A DNA stretch of 64,000 nt from assembly GCA_958450325.1 (NCBI GenBank), contig OY288251.1, positions 15,938,976 to 16,002,975 of the forward strand, written 5' to 3'. This stretch comes from Agrostemma githago (lineage: Eukaryota > Streptophyta > Magnoliopsida > Caryophyllales > Caryophyllaceae). Under the pieces are notes generated by a model. That model saw only the letters and a list, made by a program, of their open reading frames with translations. It was not told the origin of the DNA and did not search any database. Shown here one piece after another: positions 52,140 to 62,465 of the stretch. The first letter of the stretch is position 1. The number at the start of each line of letters is the position of its first letter. Made by a program: the position numbers and the translations under genes.

Positions 52140-52853
52140 AATAGGCGCATTTGTAGCCACTATTGAAGAGATCCATGAACAATCAAAAGCACAACTATCG
52201 ATCCATCAAACACCAAACCACCACGTCTAATTATATCCAACACCCCTGAAACTTCACTCATTCCAACACTCCAAAATAACTTCACATAAACAGACTAAGC
52301 CCAAGTGTGTCAAACCTCACACCTCTAACAATCATTTCATCGAAAACCTTCTGTGCAAACTCAAACCGCCCCTCCTACACCAACCCATCAAGGACCAACC
52401 TAAAAACTTCATCCCCAACATCATAAACCTCAATCAAACCCAAATACCCCTCATGGTATCTCTTAAATTTCACAAACGATAAGATAAAATGTCGATATAC
52501 AGAGCGATGAACACAGAAATTTTGAGCTTTTGCTTCCTTGAAGACCTTCTCCAGGACTTAAAATGGCGGGAATTGGAGAGGGATTTGAGAACAAAACTAT
52601 ACGACGTTGAAGAGTGAGAAATTGGCTGTTGATCTGCCGAATTGAAGAAACCAAGGGACAAGGATGGGTGGTGGAGGAGATGCGGGTTGATGACTCGGGC
52701 AATGAGTGAGGGGGTTAACGAGTCATGCCAGCCGAGTTGGTGTAGTGTTCGCTCGAGCGAGGCAATCCTTGTTCTGGGTCGTGTCAGGTTTTTCGGTACT
52801 GAAAGCAGTGTTTGGGTGATTAAAAGGGGGAGTTCTCTTGCCAGAGATCTCAT
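52140..52853 (-). pseudogene. Pentatricopeptide-repeat (PPR) protein fragment
   Basis: From ATG 52853 the minus strand encodes an N-terminus like that of organelle-targeted PPR proteins. It is basic and Ser/Leu-rich, then has HPSLSLGFFNSADQQPISHS and SYSFVLKSLSNSRHF, the usual start of the first repeats. Near 52560 the frame shifts; the next frame reads VFKEAKAQNFCVHRS, then GYLGLIEVYDVGDEVFRLVL and FAQKVFDEMIVRGVRFD, with a TAG stop in between (about 52372). A further one-base deletion near 52292 and a TAG at the 3' end close it. PPR proteins bind organellar RNA, but this copy holds only two or three decayed repeats. Confidence 0.7.
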
Positions 52854-53212
52854 GTGCTCGCTTTCTGGGTGGCGTTCGAATCACGCGGTGGCCCAAATGG
52901 TGGTTGTTTCGCTTTCAAATTTTCATACAAACCCTAACTTCCGCAAGGTTCTCCGGCGAGACCTGGTGGCTAATGACGGAGTGTGTGAGTATGAGTTAGG
53001 GATTTGGATGAGTGCTTTTGTTTTCATTTCTGGTGGGTTTTCTAGATCGATTATGGAGGGTTTCATTATTTAAGAGTAAGGGGTTCACAGTGATGAAGAT
53101 GAGGATGAATGCTTTTGTTTTAATATTTTTTTAAGAGAGTGATGGGTCCCTCTACGTTACACCCACACCGCATTCCTTTTTTTCTTTTTTTAATAATCAG
53201 CAATGAGGCGTC
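52854..53212. other. Upstream flank of the PPR pseudogene
   Basis: It has GC content like the pseudogene itself and one unremarkable open frame on the plus strand. It may be the 5' flank or leader of the former PPR gene. Nothing else is seen. Confidence 0.4.
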
Positions 53213-53388
53213 AATATACTAGAAAAAACGCCGCACCATCTATTTTCTCCAAGGTGAGGCATTTTATTGTAAAAAACGCCGCACCAGATTAAGGATAATA
53301 AAAAAAAATTATTTTTCTGCTATTTGGCTAAAACGCCTCAAATAAGGACCTGCAAATTGACATTTTTCTACTAGTGGCACTTTTTGTG
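53213..53388. mobile_element. Short CACTA-like remnant (candidate)
   Basis: The right end reads TTTTTCTACTAGTG (inverse of CACTAGTAGAAAAA). The left start near 53217 reads TACTAGAAAAAACGCC, a damaged version. Internal AACGCCGCACCA occurs twice and AAAACGCCTCAAATAAGG once. The size suits a non-autonomous CACTA derivative, but no 3-bp TSD was confirmed. Confidence 0.4.
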
Positions 53389-54116
53389 TAACTTTAACAC
53401 TGGAACTTAGGAATTTAAAAAAGTTATTGACCTTATAAGAACCTACCTCTCTATATATATGTGTGTGTAGAAAGAGAGAGAGAGGGAGTAGAGATCAAAT
53501 AAGTTCACCGTATGTCAGTAAGTCTATATTAAAGTTACAGATAACATAAGATTACATTTGTTCAAAAGTGATATGTAACTGTGACATTCAGCACTTTATC
53601 ACTTATCTCATGTAACTTTAATCACTTTTTGTGTAACTTTAACACTAGAACTTATGAACTTATTAAAGTTCTTGATCTTATAAGAACCTACCTCTCTATA
53701 TATATATACATATATAAAAGAGGAAGTTTTCGAGCGATATGATTGATCCGTTACATCAAAACTCAATTTACGAAAATATCATTAATAATAAAAAAATCAA
53801 ATAGAGAATCTTTTAGTTATTACAATCAATATATTTAATCTATTATATTAATGTGATGTTTTATAAATTTTCATCTAAAAATCTTTAAATTTCATTTAAC
53901 AAAAAGTTATCGTAAATAAAATTATAAAAATTAATTAATTAGATTCGTGGTAAAAAAATGCTTTCATTAGAGTATAAATTAGGAAAGTATCATTAATAAT
54001 AAAAAAATCAAATAAAGAATCTTTTAATTATTACAATTAATACATTTAATCTATTATATTAATGTGATATTTTATAAATTTTCATCTAAAAATCTTTAAA
54101 CTTCATTAAACAAAAA
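53389..54116. repeat. Two pairs of direct repeats
   Basis: A ~75-bp segment with TTTTTGTGTAACTTTAACAC and TAAGAACCTACCTCTCTATA occurs at 53384-53460 and 53622-53702. A ~140-bp segment (AATAATAAAAAAATCAAATA to AACAAAAAGTTATC) occurs at 53780-53910 and 53988-54122, about 208 bp apart. Confidence 0.7.
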
Positions 54117-54650
54117 GTTATCCCACATCGACAAATTATAATAAGGTGATGAAATTCTATATTATAAATAATAGTAATTATCCGTCTTTAGATATCCGCC
54201 AAAAAAAATTTGAGTCATAAAGAACTCTCAAGATTACAACCTTAAGTAATAATTATCCCACATCGAAAAATTATGATGAGGTTATGGAATACTATAATAT
54301 AAATAAGAGTAATCATTGTTTTTTAATATCGACAAAAAAAACTTTTGAGTCTTAAAAAAACTCTTAATAAGACTACAAACTTAATATTGTCCACATCGAA
54401 ACATTTTAAATAAGATGATGATTATTCTATATTATAAATAAGAGTAATCATGTATTTTTTTGGGTCTTAAAATGAGCTCTTAAGACAGTAAATTATCTCA
54501 CATAAAAAAATTATGATAATGGAATTCTATATTATAAATAAAACCAATCATTCATTCTTAAATATCAATAAAAAAACCTTTTGAGTCTTAGAAAATATAT
54601 TAATAAGACTACAAACTGAAACAACATAATCTCACATCGATAAATTGTAC
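54117..54650. repeat. ~125-bp tandem array with a CACATCGA core
   Basis: About five diverged units, each with CCCACATCGA-like, AATTCTATATTATAAATAA and TTTTGAGTCTTA blocks (at about 54120, 54257, 54390, 54498 and 54632). Spacing is 105-140 bp. Confidence 0.7.
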
Positions 54651-54860
54651 TCCCTCCGTTTTTTAATTTGGAAGGTTTTTAATTTTTGTCCCATTTCTTT
54701 ACTTTCCTTATTTGTCTTAGGTACATTACCATTTTGCCCCATGCTTTTCTATTATTTACCCATTTTGCCATTAAATTAAGCATTTCCCATTTAATTTTGA
54801 TGAGTCATTTGTGCTCACTCACCAAAAATACTTTAACATTTCTTACTTTATACCTACTTT
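54650..54860. mobile_element. Stowaway-like MITE, left end only (candidate)
   Basis: TACTCCCTCCGTTTTTTAAT at 54650 matches the standard Stowaway end. No complementary ACGGAGGGAGTA end follows before the copia-like LTR at 54861, so it is truncated or only end-like. Confidence 0.4.
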
Positions 54861-55049
54861 TGATATAATTATATTGTATACGTATGGAATAAGAATACAA
54901 GAGAAACCGTTTATTGTATGCAAAAAGATTGTATCTTCAGTAACCCGTAATACATGACTCGATACATATATATAGATATCGATACAAAGGGATATGTTGC
55001 TTGGTGAAGGGTTGTATTGTTTGGGGATGATAACATCCATATCATAACA
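54861..55049 (-). repeat. 3' LTR of the gag-only element
   Basis: 189 bp bounded by TG...CA on the minus strand and preceded by the polypurine tract. It contains TATCTATATATATG as a TATA-like box. With no second LTR in the window, the borders are inferred. Confidence 0.55.
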
Positions 55050-57579
55050 CTCCCCCTTGGATGTTAATCATCCAAAAATATAACATCTTCTATATTGCCT
55101 CATTAAAACCTTACCAGGAAAACCCAGTGGGAAAAAACCATGGTGAAGGAAAAAGAGTACAACTTGCATTACTCCCCCTCATCATTACATAACTTAATCT
55201 TCGGATAACTCTTGATCTTCGATGTAGATTCCATTGTAGCTAATAAACTTGATATCTTCGATTAATAAAACTCTGTGATACTTGTAAGCTTCATGTTCTT
55301 CAGAACATATCATATATGAATAATTCACTAACGATATGATCCATTTCATTTGCTTAAAACCATTTCAATCATTCGCAATGTGAACAACATGAACACAGCT
55401 ACCTCGTTAAAAACCTTGCTAGGTAAAACCCAGTGGGACAAAAACCCTAGACGAAGGGAAAAAGAGTGTAGCAATAATTATTCATTCATTTGATCTCTTC
55501 TGGAGAATCAATCTGATTAACAACTAAGTCATTTCACTCACACTTCCTTAGTATATTACCTAGAAATCATAGTGTCAAAGTGATACATAATCTTAGGATC
55601 TTTATATTATCAATCCATTTATGAATCTCAATTTCATGATCTTTTAAAACAAGCTCCTTCAAGGAGTCATAGATCATGACAATGTTTATAATTCTATATA
55701 TTTATCCTGCAATAAAACATTTGATAACAATAATAGTGTGCATGCATGTAATATAATATAAACAATGTTTTATGATAAATGTCTTAAGCTAATGATGATA
55801 ATGTATGAAACAAAAATGAAATTCTATTTACATGCACATGAAGACCAAATGTAAATTACACGGGATTTTTAACCAATATTCATAATTTGATTGACTTCGG
55901 GTCAATAGGTGGACTTCATGTCCATTAGCTCATTTTAACCATAAATTATATGTCGACTTTCTAGATGGACTTTTATATAAGATCCCCACTAGTGTCCATT
56001 TTATATCGCGCGCAAATTGTAGTCGGTTCCAAAACGTAAATATATCGATATAATTTCTTATGTTATCAGTACTGCTTGATATCTGAATTCACATATTTCG
56101 TATATGCCATCTATTTTCTTTCAAATATCTATGTCACTTCTGGGACATTTATTTTTCTCTAAACTTTAATACCAACTGCACATGCTTACCATTTTCTTAA
56201 TATATGGACCGAATATTATTTTCATACTACACATCAAATGTGATTAATTTATGATTTTGGCAAGCTTCTCAATTTATATCTTTGTATGATAAGGTGCTGA
56301 TATATCATCGTCATCACATCCAAGTGATGTAAATCATAATTCATACGGAGTTTTCTTGACTCTCGGATTTATATAATCATATTTTAACAAGTCACTGAAC
56401 TTCGAGTTCAGTTGGGGACCAATTATTACTTGTTTTTTTTTTACCAGCTTATCCTTATCAATCTCCCCCTAAGGTGGTAAAAACTATCATTATTTGATAG
56501 ATTTATAGGGCACCAATATCCACCTTAGATTTCATCTCATACACAAATTTTAATCAATTGTTACTCTTCATCCGAATACTATATTGGGGAGCTAGATATA
56601 ACGCAGTTGGTTTTCCACGTGCTGACTTAAAATTTGCCCATTCAGGAGAATATCATGTTCATGCTAAAATTGTGAACTCTGTTTACACGAGCAACTCGTA
56701 AAATTCTGTGTGACTAAAAGTCAGATAATTAACCAATACATAAACGTTCATTATTTTCATTATCCAATTACGAGTATTATTTAGATCTCCAATATAATTT
56801 TCCATCTCAGTGTATTGTCTTGCCTCAAATAATATTTCATTGATACACGAGAGGAGTACAATACTTTATTACATTTCTTTCAAGATAAACTACGGGTTTA
56901 TCAAAACGGGTGTAACAAGAACCCGGATGGCCTCAATGTGTTGACTTTGGCTTTAATTCATTGCAATTTTCTTATGCATTTGGCTATATATCGATAAATC
57001 CACTTATCGTACGCCATATTTTCAGTTAACTGAATCTCATCATGCTAAACTTCTGGTTAGCTATATATATCGTATGTGCACAGTAATTGTATTTTATCAT
57101 ATGGCCAAAACAAAAATGATAGATGTGACATGACACAACTGGTGTCTCATATAAATAGGCAAGACCCGTCAATTTTTCTTCCGGGAATATGACTTTCTTT
57201 GAGTATTTTAAACAGTGTAATTTATCCATTTTACGCTTATATTGAGTATGCTATGTCATACTTATCGATTGATTAATATAATATTTCGCGAACTTCAGGT
57301 TACAAAAATGAATTAGTAAAATTGCAAAAGATTAATATATAATACTTCATAACGATGAACTATACATAATATAACTAGTAAATTAAAAAAAATAATAAAA
57401 TCCATTTAAGATACATATATATCATGTTCATAAAATACTTAAACACCATAAAAAAAACATATACAAAGTATAATAATAAAATCCAAGCTTTCACGAAGTA
57501 AATAGTAAAAATAAAATAAATAAAAATACGGTACTAATAAGTTTGACATGTCATAAAATCATAGTAATACTTTCATCAT
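55050..57579 (-). other. Long non-coding 3' region of the gag-only element
   Basis: No coding frame was found. Two diverged copies of a motif (ACCTTACCAGGAAAACCCAG with GTGGGAAAAAACCATGGTGA at 55111-55150; ACCTTGCTAGGTAAAACCCAG at 55412, then AAGGGAAAAAGAGTGTAG) lie near the LTR. A second A/G-poor stretch with CTCCCCCTAAGG lies at 56463. The repeated motif is widespread next to the 3' LTR of plant copia-type elements. Confidence 0.5.
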
Positions 57580-58614
57580 TTAATTATTCCCTTCATTGAT
57601 CGGAACAAAATCGGCCGCATCTAAGTGGGTTGTATCATTACAATCAAACTCCCCTTCACCATCGTTTGTATCATCATAATCAAAGTCACCTTCACCATCG
57701 TCTATCACCATGTTTGTCTCAACATTCTTTCTCTTTTGCTTCATTGATTTTTGATAGAGATCTATTAGGTGCTTTGGGGTACGACAAACGCGAGACCAAT
57801 GACCTTTCCCACCACATCGGAAACATATATTGGTCACATCCTCACTTTTATCGTCCACATTTTGTTCTTCATTCTGGTTCCACTGCGGGTGGTATTGTGT
57901 TCTTTTGAAATAACCTCCACGACCTCTAAGATATCCATCATTACCACGTCCACGACCTCGCCATGGTCCTCGACTATGACCACGACCACGGCCTCTCCCG
58001 CGACCACTACTACTAGCATCATCTCTATTATAATATGTCGCATTCACTTCAGGAAATGGAGTAGAGCCAGTAGGACGCGATTCATGATTTTTCATCAACA
58101 ACTCGTTATTTTGTTCAGCCACCAATAAACAAGATATTAGTTCAGAATAGTTTTTAAATCCCTTTTCACGACATTGTGTCTGCAGGACGATATTATTAGC
58201 ATGAAAAGTAGAGTACGTTTTTTCTAGCATATCTCCATCGGTAATTTTCTCACCACATAATTTCAATTGAGAAGTAATTCTGAACATGGCGGAGTTATAT
58301 TCGCTTACAGATTTAAAATCTTGCAAACGCAAATGCAACCAATGATAACGAGCCTTTGGTAATATAACGGTTTTTTGGTGGTCATACCTTTCCTTCAGAT
58401 CACTCCAAAGGATTTGTGGGTCTTTAACCGTCAAATACTCATTTTTAAGACCGTCATGGCGGTGATGGCAGAGGAATGTCATGCCTTTGGCCTTTTCTTG
58501 GCATGTTGTCTTATTTCCTTTTTCACGATATTGTGTCTGCAGGACGATATTATTAGCATGAAAAGTAGAGTACGTTTTTTCTAGCATATCTCTGATAAAT
58601 CGATATTTATACAT
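57580..58614 (-). pseudogene. gag: Copia-type gag (UBN2-like) with CCHC knuckle, rearranged 5' end
   Basis: The conserved middle (EYLTVKDPQILWSDLKERYD, then LRLQDFKSVSEYNSAMFRIT) is the UBN2/DUF4219-type gag of plant copia elements. A Gly/Arg-rich RGRGRGRG region (about residues 205-235) and a knuckle CFRCGGKGHWSRVC (about 270) follow, then an acidic tail. The usual N-terminus is absent. In its place residues 9-32 (DMLEKTYSTFHANNIVLQTQ) repeat residues near 128-150, where the segment belongs. In DNA this is a ~75-bp direct duplication (58510-58590 and 58160-58232). The first residues come from the neighbouring LTR-like sequence. It is open but rearranged, probably not functional. Confidence 0.7.
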
Positions 58615-59598
58615 ATTTTTACCCCTTTAATATTATTATTTTTATGTCGTCTTTCATATTATTTTGAGCTAATAACGTGTTTTTAGGAATTTTAGGTTAA
58701 GATATACGTTAATATTATTTATGTGCTAAAATAAGTTTTATTGTCTATTTTTAATAATTTAAAATAACCCATTTAATTGGAAAGTCAAATAATACATATA
58801 TTCCCGTTTATATGATGTAGGTCTATCTTAAGACGACGATATCTCACTCATACGATATCAGAATCAAGTGATTCAGGATGCGTTGGAAAGCTAAGTTCGA
58901 GACCTACAAGTTTATAGAAGAGAGAAACATCAAATTCCATCATTTACTAGGTCTAAATCGAGTTACAAGGCAGCATACCAGCAGATTTCGATACCAAACG
59001 AATAGGTCTGAAGCCCATTATAACAAGATATGGATTAGGAAACGAACAAAGGAAATAGAAAAAATTAAAATAAAATAAAAGGGTTCAAGGGAATGAACCG
59101 TAATATCAAGATAAGGAAAAAAAAAGAAAAAGGGAAAGTAAAAGGGTTTAGGAAAAAAAGAAGAATATAAAAGAAGAAGAGAACAGGAGGGAAGGGAGAG
59201 GATGCGCAGGAAGAAGTGGAGGAAGAGACAAGAACAAGGAAACGACGGATCACAGAGACAACGGGCTCGACTCCGTCTAACCAAATTTCGTCCCGATTTT
59301 TATGAGTTTTTCTATTCTTTATCTTATTTTTACTATTATTATGTTTAGTTTAGAGTAATTTTTAATTGGAGTATGTAATTGACTATTGATGTTAGGGTTT
59401 ATGAGATTATGATATCGTTTTGACTGATTAATTTATTTGTTGGATATTTATATAAGATTCGTTATTTGACTATCTGATTCGTGTTTATTAATTTCGTTTG
59501 GCCAACTTAATTGTATTCATTGATTCGGTCGTTGAATTAATAGTAATTTTGGTTAGGTTGAATTAATTGTATTATTAATAGTTATTTGAATTAATAGT
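58592..59598 (+). repeat. 5' LTR-like sequence of the Athila-like element (truncated)
   Basis: It begins TGATAAATCGATATTTATAC, typical for gypsy LTR starts, and contains a possible TATA box (AATATAAAAG, 59164-59173) followed by a purine-rich tract. No CA end or PBS is seen, consistent with a deletion junction near 59598. Confidence 0.5.
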
Positions 59599-62465
59599 GC
59601 TTTCTTAGGTGAACATGATACCTTACCTGTAATTATTTCTAGTTCACTTTCTGAATCGCAAGAGTTTAAATTATTAAATGTGCTTAAGGAATATAAAGAG
59701 GCGATAGGGTGGACCATTGCTGATATTAAGGGTATTAGTCCTACATTGTGTATATTAGTCCTACATTATGTATGCATAACATTTTTCTTGAGGATGGTGC
59801 CAAACCAGTTAGAGAAACTCAACGTAGACTTAACCCGTCAATGATGGAAGTTGTGAAAAAAGAAATTCTTAAGTGGCGGGATGCGGATGTGATATTTCCT
59901 ATCTCAGATTCAAAATGGGTAAGTCCAATCCATGTAGTACCTAAAAAGACCGGGATTACGGTCGTTGAAAATAGTAAAGGAGAACTAGTTCCCACTAGGG
60001 TGTCAAATGGATGGAGGGTTTGCATAGACTATCGAAAGCTAAATCAAGTCACTAGAAAAGACCACTTCCCTTTACCATTCATAGATCAAATGTTAGAAAA
60101 ACTTGCGGGACGTTCTTACTTTTGTTTTCTAGACGGTTATTCCGGGTATATTTAAGTTCCTATAGCACTTGAGGATCAAGAAAAGACAACTTTTACATGC
60201 CCTTTTGGTACTTTTGCTTTTAGAAGAATGCCTTTTGGACTTTGTAATGCTCCTGGCACATTTCAACGTTGTATGATGAGCATATTTTCAGATTTACTTG
60301 ATAATTCCATGGAGGTTTTTATGGATGATTTTACTGTTTTTGGTGATGATTTTGATTTATGTCTCCATAACTTATCTCTTGCTTTAAAAAGATGTGTCGA
60401 AACTAATCTTGTGCTTAACTTTGAAAAATGTCATTTTATGGTCGAAAAAGGAGTTGTCCTAGGCCATGTTGTCAGTGCTAAAGGATTGGAAGTTGATCAA
60501 GCTAAAATAGATATTATTAGTTCGTTACCTTATCCTAGTTGTGTACGTGAAATCAGATCATTTTTAGGGCATGCTGGATTCTACAGACGATTTATACAGA
60601 ATTTTTCCACTATTGCATCACCTTTATCTAACTTACTTGCTAAAGATGTACCATTTGTGTTTGATGATAAGTGTAAGGAAGCATTTAACACGTTAAAAGA
60701 TAAATTAACTTCCGCACCAGTGATTAAACCTCCTAATTGGACATTACCTTTTGAAATAATGTGTGATGCTAGTGATAAAGCGGTAGGAGCTGTATTAGGG
60801 CAAAAAGTAGGCAAGGAATCTCATGTTATATATTATGCGTCGAAAACTCTTGACCCAGCCCAATGCAACTATACTGTCACTGAAAAGGAATTGTATGCCG
60901 TTATTTTTGCCCTTGAAAAGTTTAGATCGTATTTGCTTGGGACTCACGTGGTAGTATACTCCGATCACTCGGCTTTGAAATATTTGTTAAAAAAGAAAGA
61001 GTCTAAACCAAGATTATTACGATGGATGTTATTGTTACAGGAATTTGATTTGGAAATAAAAGATAAGAAAGGAGCAGAAAACTTAGTTGCTGACCATCTT
61101 AGTAGGATTATTAAGGAACAAGACATAAATGCCCTCTCTTCTGATTTGTTTCCTGATGAACAATTGTATGCATTAAATGTGAAATATCCTTGGTATGCTG
61201 ATATTGTTAATTATTTGGTATCAAAGGAGTTTCCTGAGGAACTTACTAAAGCCCAAAAAGATAAAATTCAGCATGATGCTAAATATTATATTTGGGACGA
61301 ACCTTATTTGTTTAAAATTTGTTCCGATAATGTTATAAGAAGATGTGTGCCTGAAGAGGAAAGTAAATCTATTCTTGAATTTTGTCACTCATTTGAGTGT
61401 GGGGGTCATTTTGGTCCGAAACGAACAGCTCATAAAGTTTTAGAATGTGGATTCTTTTGGCCTTCTCTGCATAAAGATGCTTATACTTTTGTGAAAACTT
61501 GTGATCAATGTCAAAGAAGTGGTAATATTTCTAGGAGAGATCAAATGCCTCTTACTTCCATATTTGTAGCTGATGTTTTTGATGTTTGGGGTATTGATTT
61601 TATGGGACCTTTTCCATCATCTTTTGGGAATACTTACATTCTTTTAGCAGTTGACTATGTTTCTAAATGGGTGGAGGCCAAAGCTACTAGAACTAATGAT
61701 TCTAAGGTGGTTGCTGAGTTTGTTAGGGATCAGATTTTTAATAGGTTTGGTATTCCTAGAGCTATCATTAGTGACAGAGGGACTCACTTTTGTAATCGTA
61801 TTATTGAGGCTTTATTTAGGAAATATCATGTGACTCATAAGGTCTCTACTGCTTATCACCCACAGACTAATGGACAAGCTGAGGTTTCTAATAGAGAAAT
61901 AAAATCAATTTTGGAGAAGGTTGTGAGTCCTAATAGGAAAGATTGGAGTAAGCGGTTAGGTGATGCATTATGGGCATATAGAACTGCATACAAAACTCCA
62001 ATAGGAATGTCTCCTTATCGCTTGGTATTTGGGAAAGCTTGTCACCTTCCAGTTGAATTAGAGCATCGCGCATTTTGGGCGATTAAGAAGTGTAATTTTA
62101 ATTATGAAAAGTCTGTTGCTCATAGAAAACTAGAAATTCTAGAATTGGAGGAGATAAGGAATGATGCATATGAAAATTCTCGAATCTACAAAGAGAAAAC
62201 TAAGGCTTATCACGATAAAATGTTATCTAGAAAGAGCTTTAATGTGGGTGATAAAGTTCTCCTTTATAATTCTAGGTTAAGATTATTTCCTGGGAAATTG
62301 AGATCTAGATGGATCGGTCCCTTTGAGGTTCTTAAGGTGTTTGATCATGGAGCGGTAGAAATTAAAGGATGCGAGTCGGGAAGGATAATTAAAGTGAATG
62401 GTCATAGACTTAAGCCATATTATGATGGATTCAAAGCCAATTGGGTGGATATTATTGATTTGTAG
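59599..62465 (+). pseudogene. pol: Athila-like pol (RT, RNase H, integrase), degenerate
   Basis: Starts inside pol (AFLGEHDTLPVIISSSLSES, then EAIGWTIADIKGISPTLC). A 20-bp tandem duplication (59734-59753, 59754-59773) shifts the frame. RT follows, with IDYRKLNQVTRKDHFPLPFI and FMDDFTVFGDDF (about 60318). A TAA stop at 60153-60155 lies in YSGYI-stop-VPIA, where Gln is usual. RNase H has MCDASDKAVGAVLGQ and TEKELYAVIFALE. Integrase has an HHCC zinc region (61380-61510), WGIDFMGPF, ISDRGTHF and Glu in NGQAEVSNREI. From 60228 to 62465 (745 codons) there are no breaks, so this copy decayed only lightly after losing its 5' half. No env-like ORF follows. Confidence 0.85.

Larger units (their letters stand above)
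54861..58592 (-). mobile_element. Gag-only copia-like retrotransposon, 5'-truncated
   Basis: On the minus strand: a gag-type ORF (58614-57580), a 2.5 kb non-coding tract, a polypurine tract (AAGGGGGAG at 55058-55050) and a short LTR (55049-54861, TGTTATGATATGG...ATATCA). No protease, integrase or RT is seen. The 5' LTR is missing; the gag start instead abuts the LTR-like sequence of the Athila-like element at 58592. Confidence 0.6.

Noticed and set aside
52642..53073. Plus-strand frame of 143 codons
   Set aside because: It overlaps the PPR pseudogene start on the other strand and shows no recognisable protein feature.
59018..59284. Ser/Phe/Leu-rich minus-strand frame
   Set aside because: It is the complement of the purine-rich leader in the Athila-like LTR.
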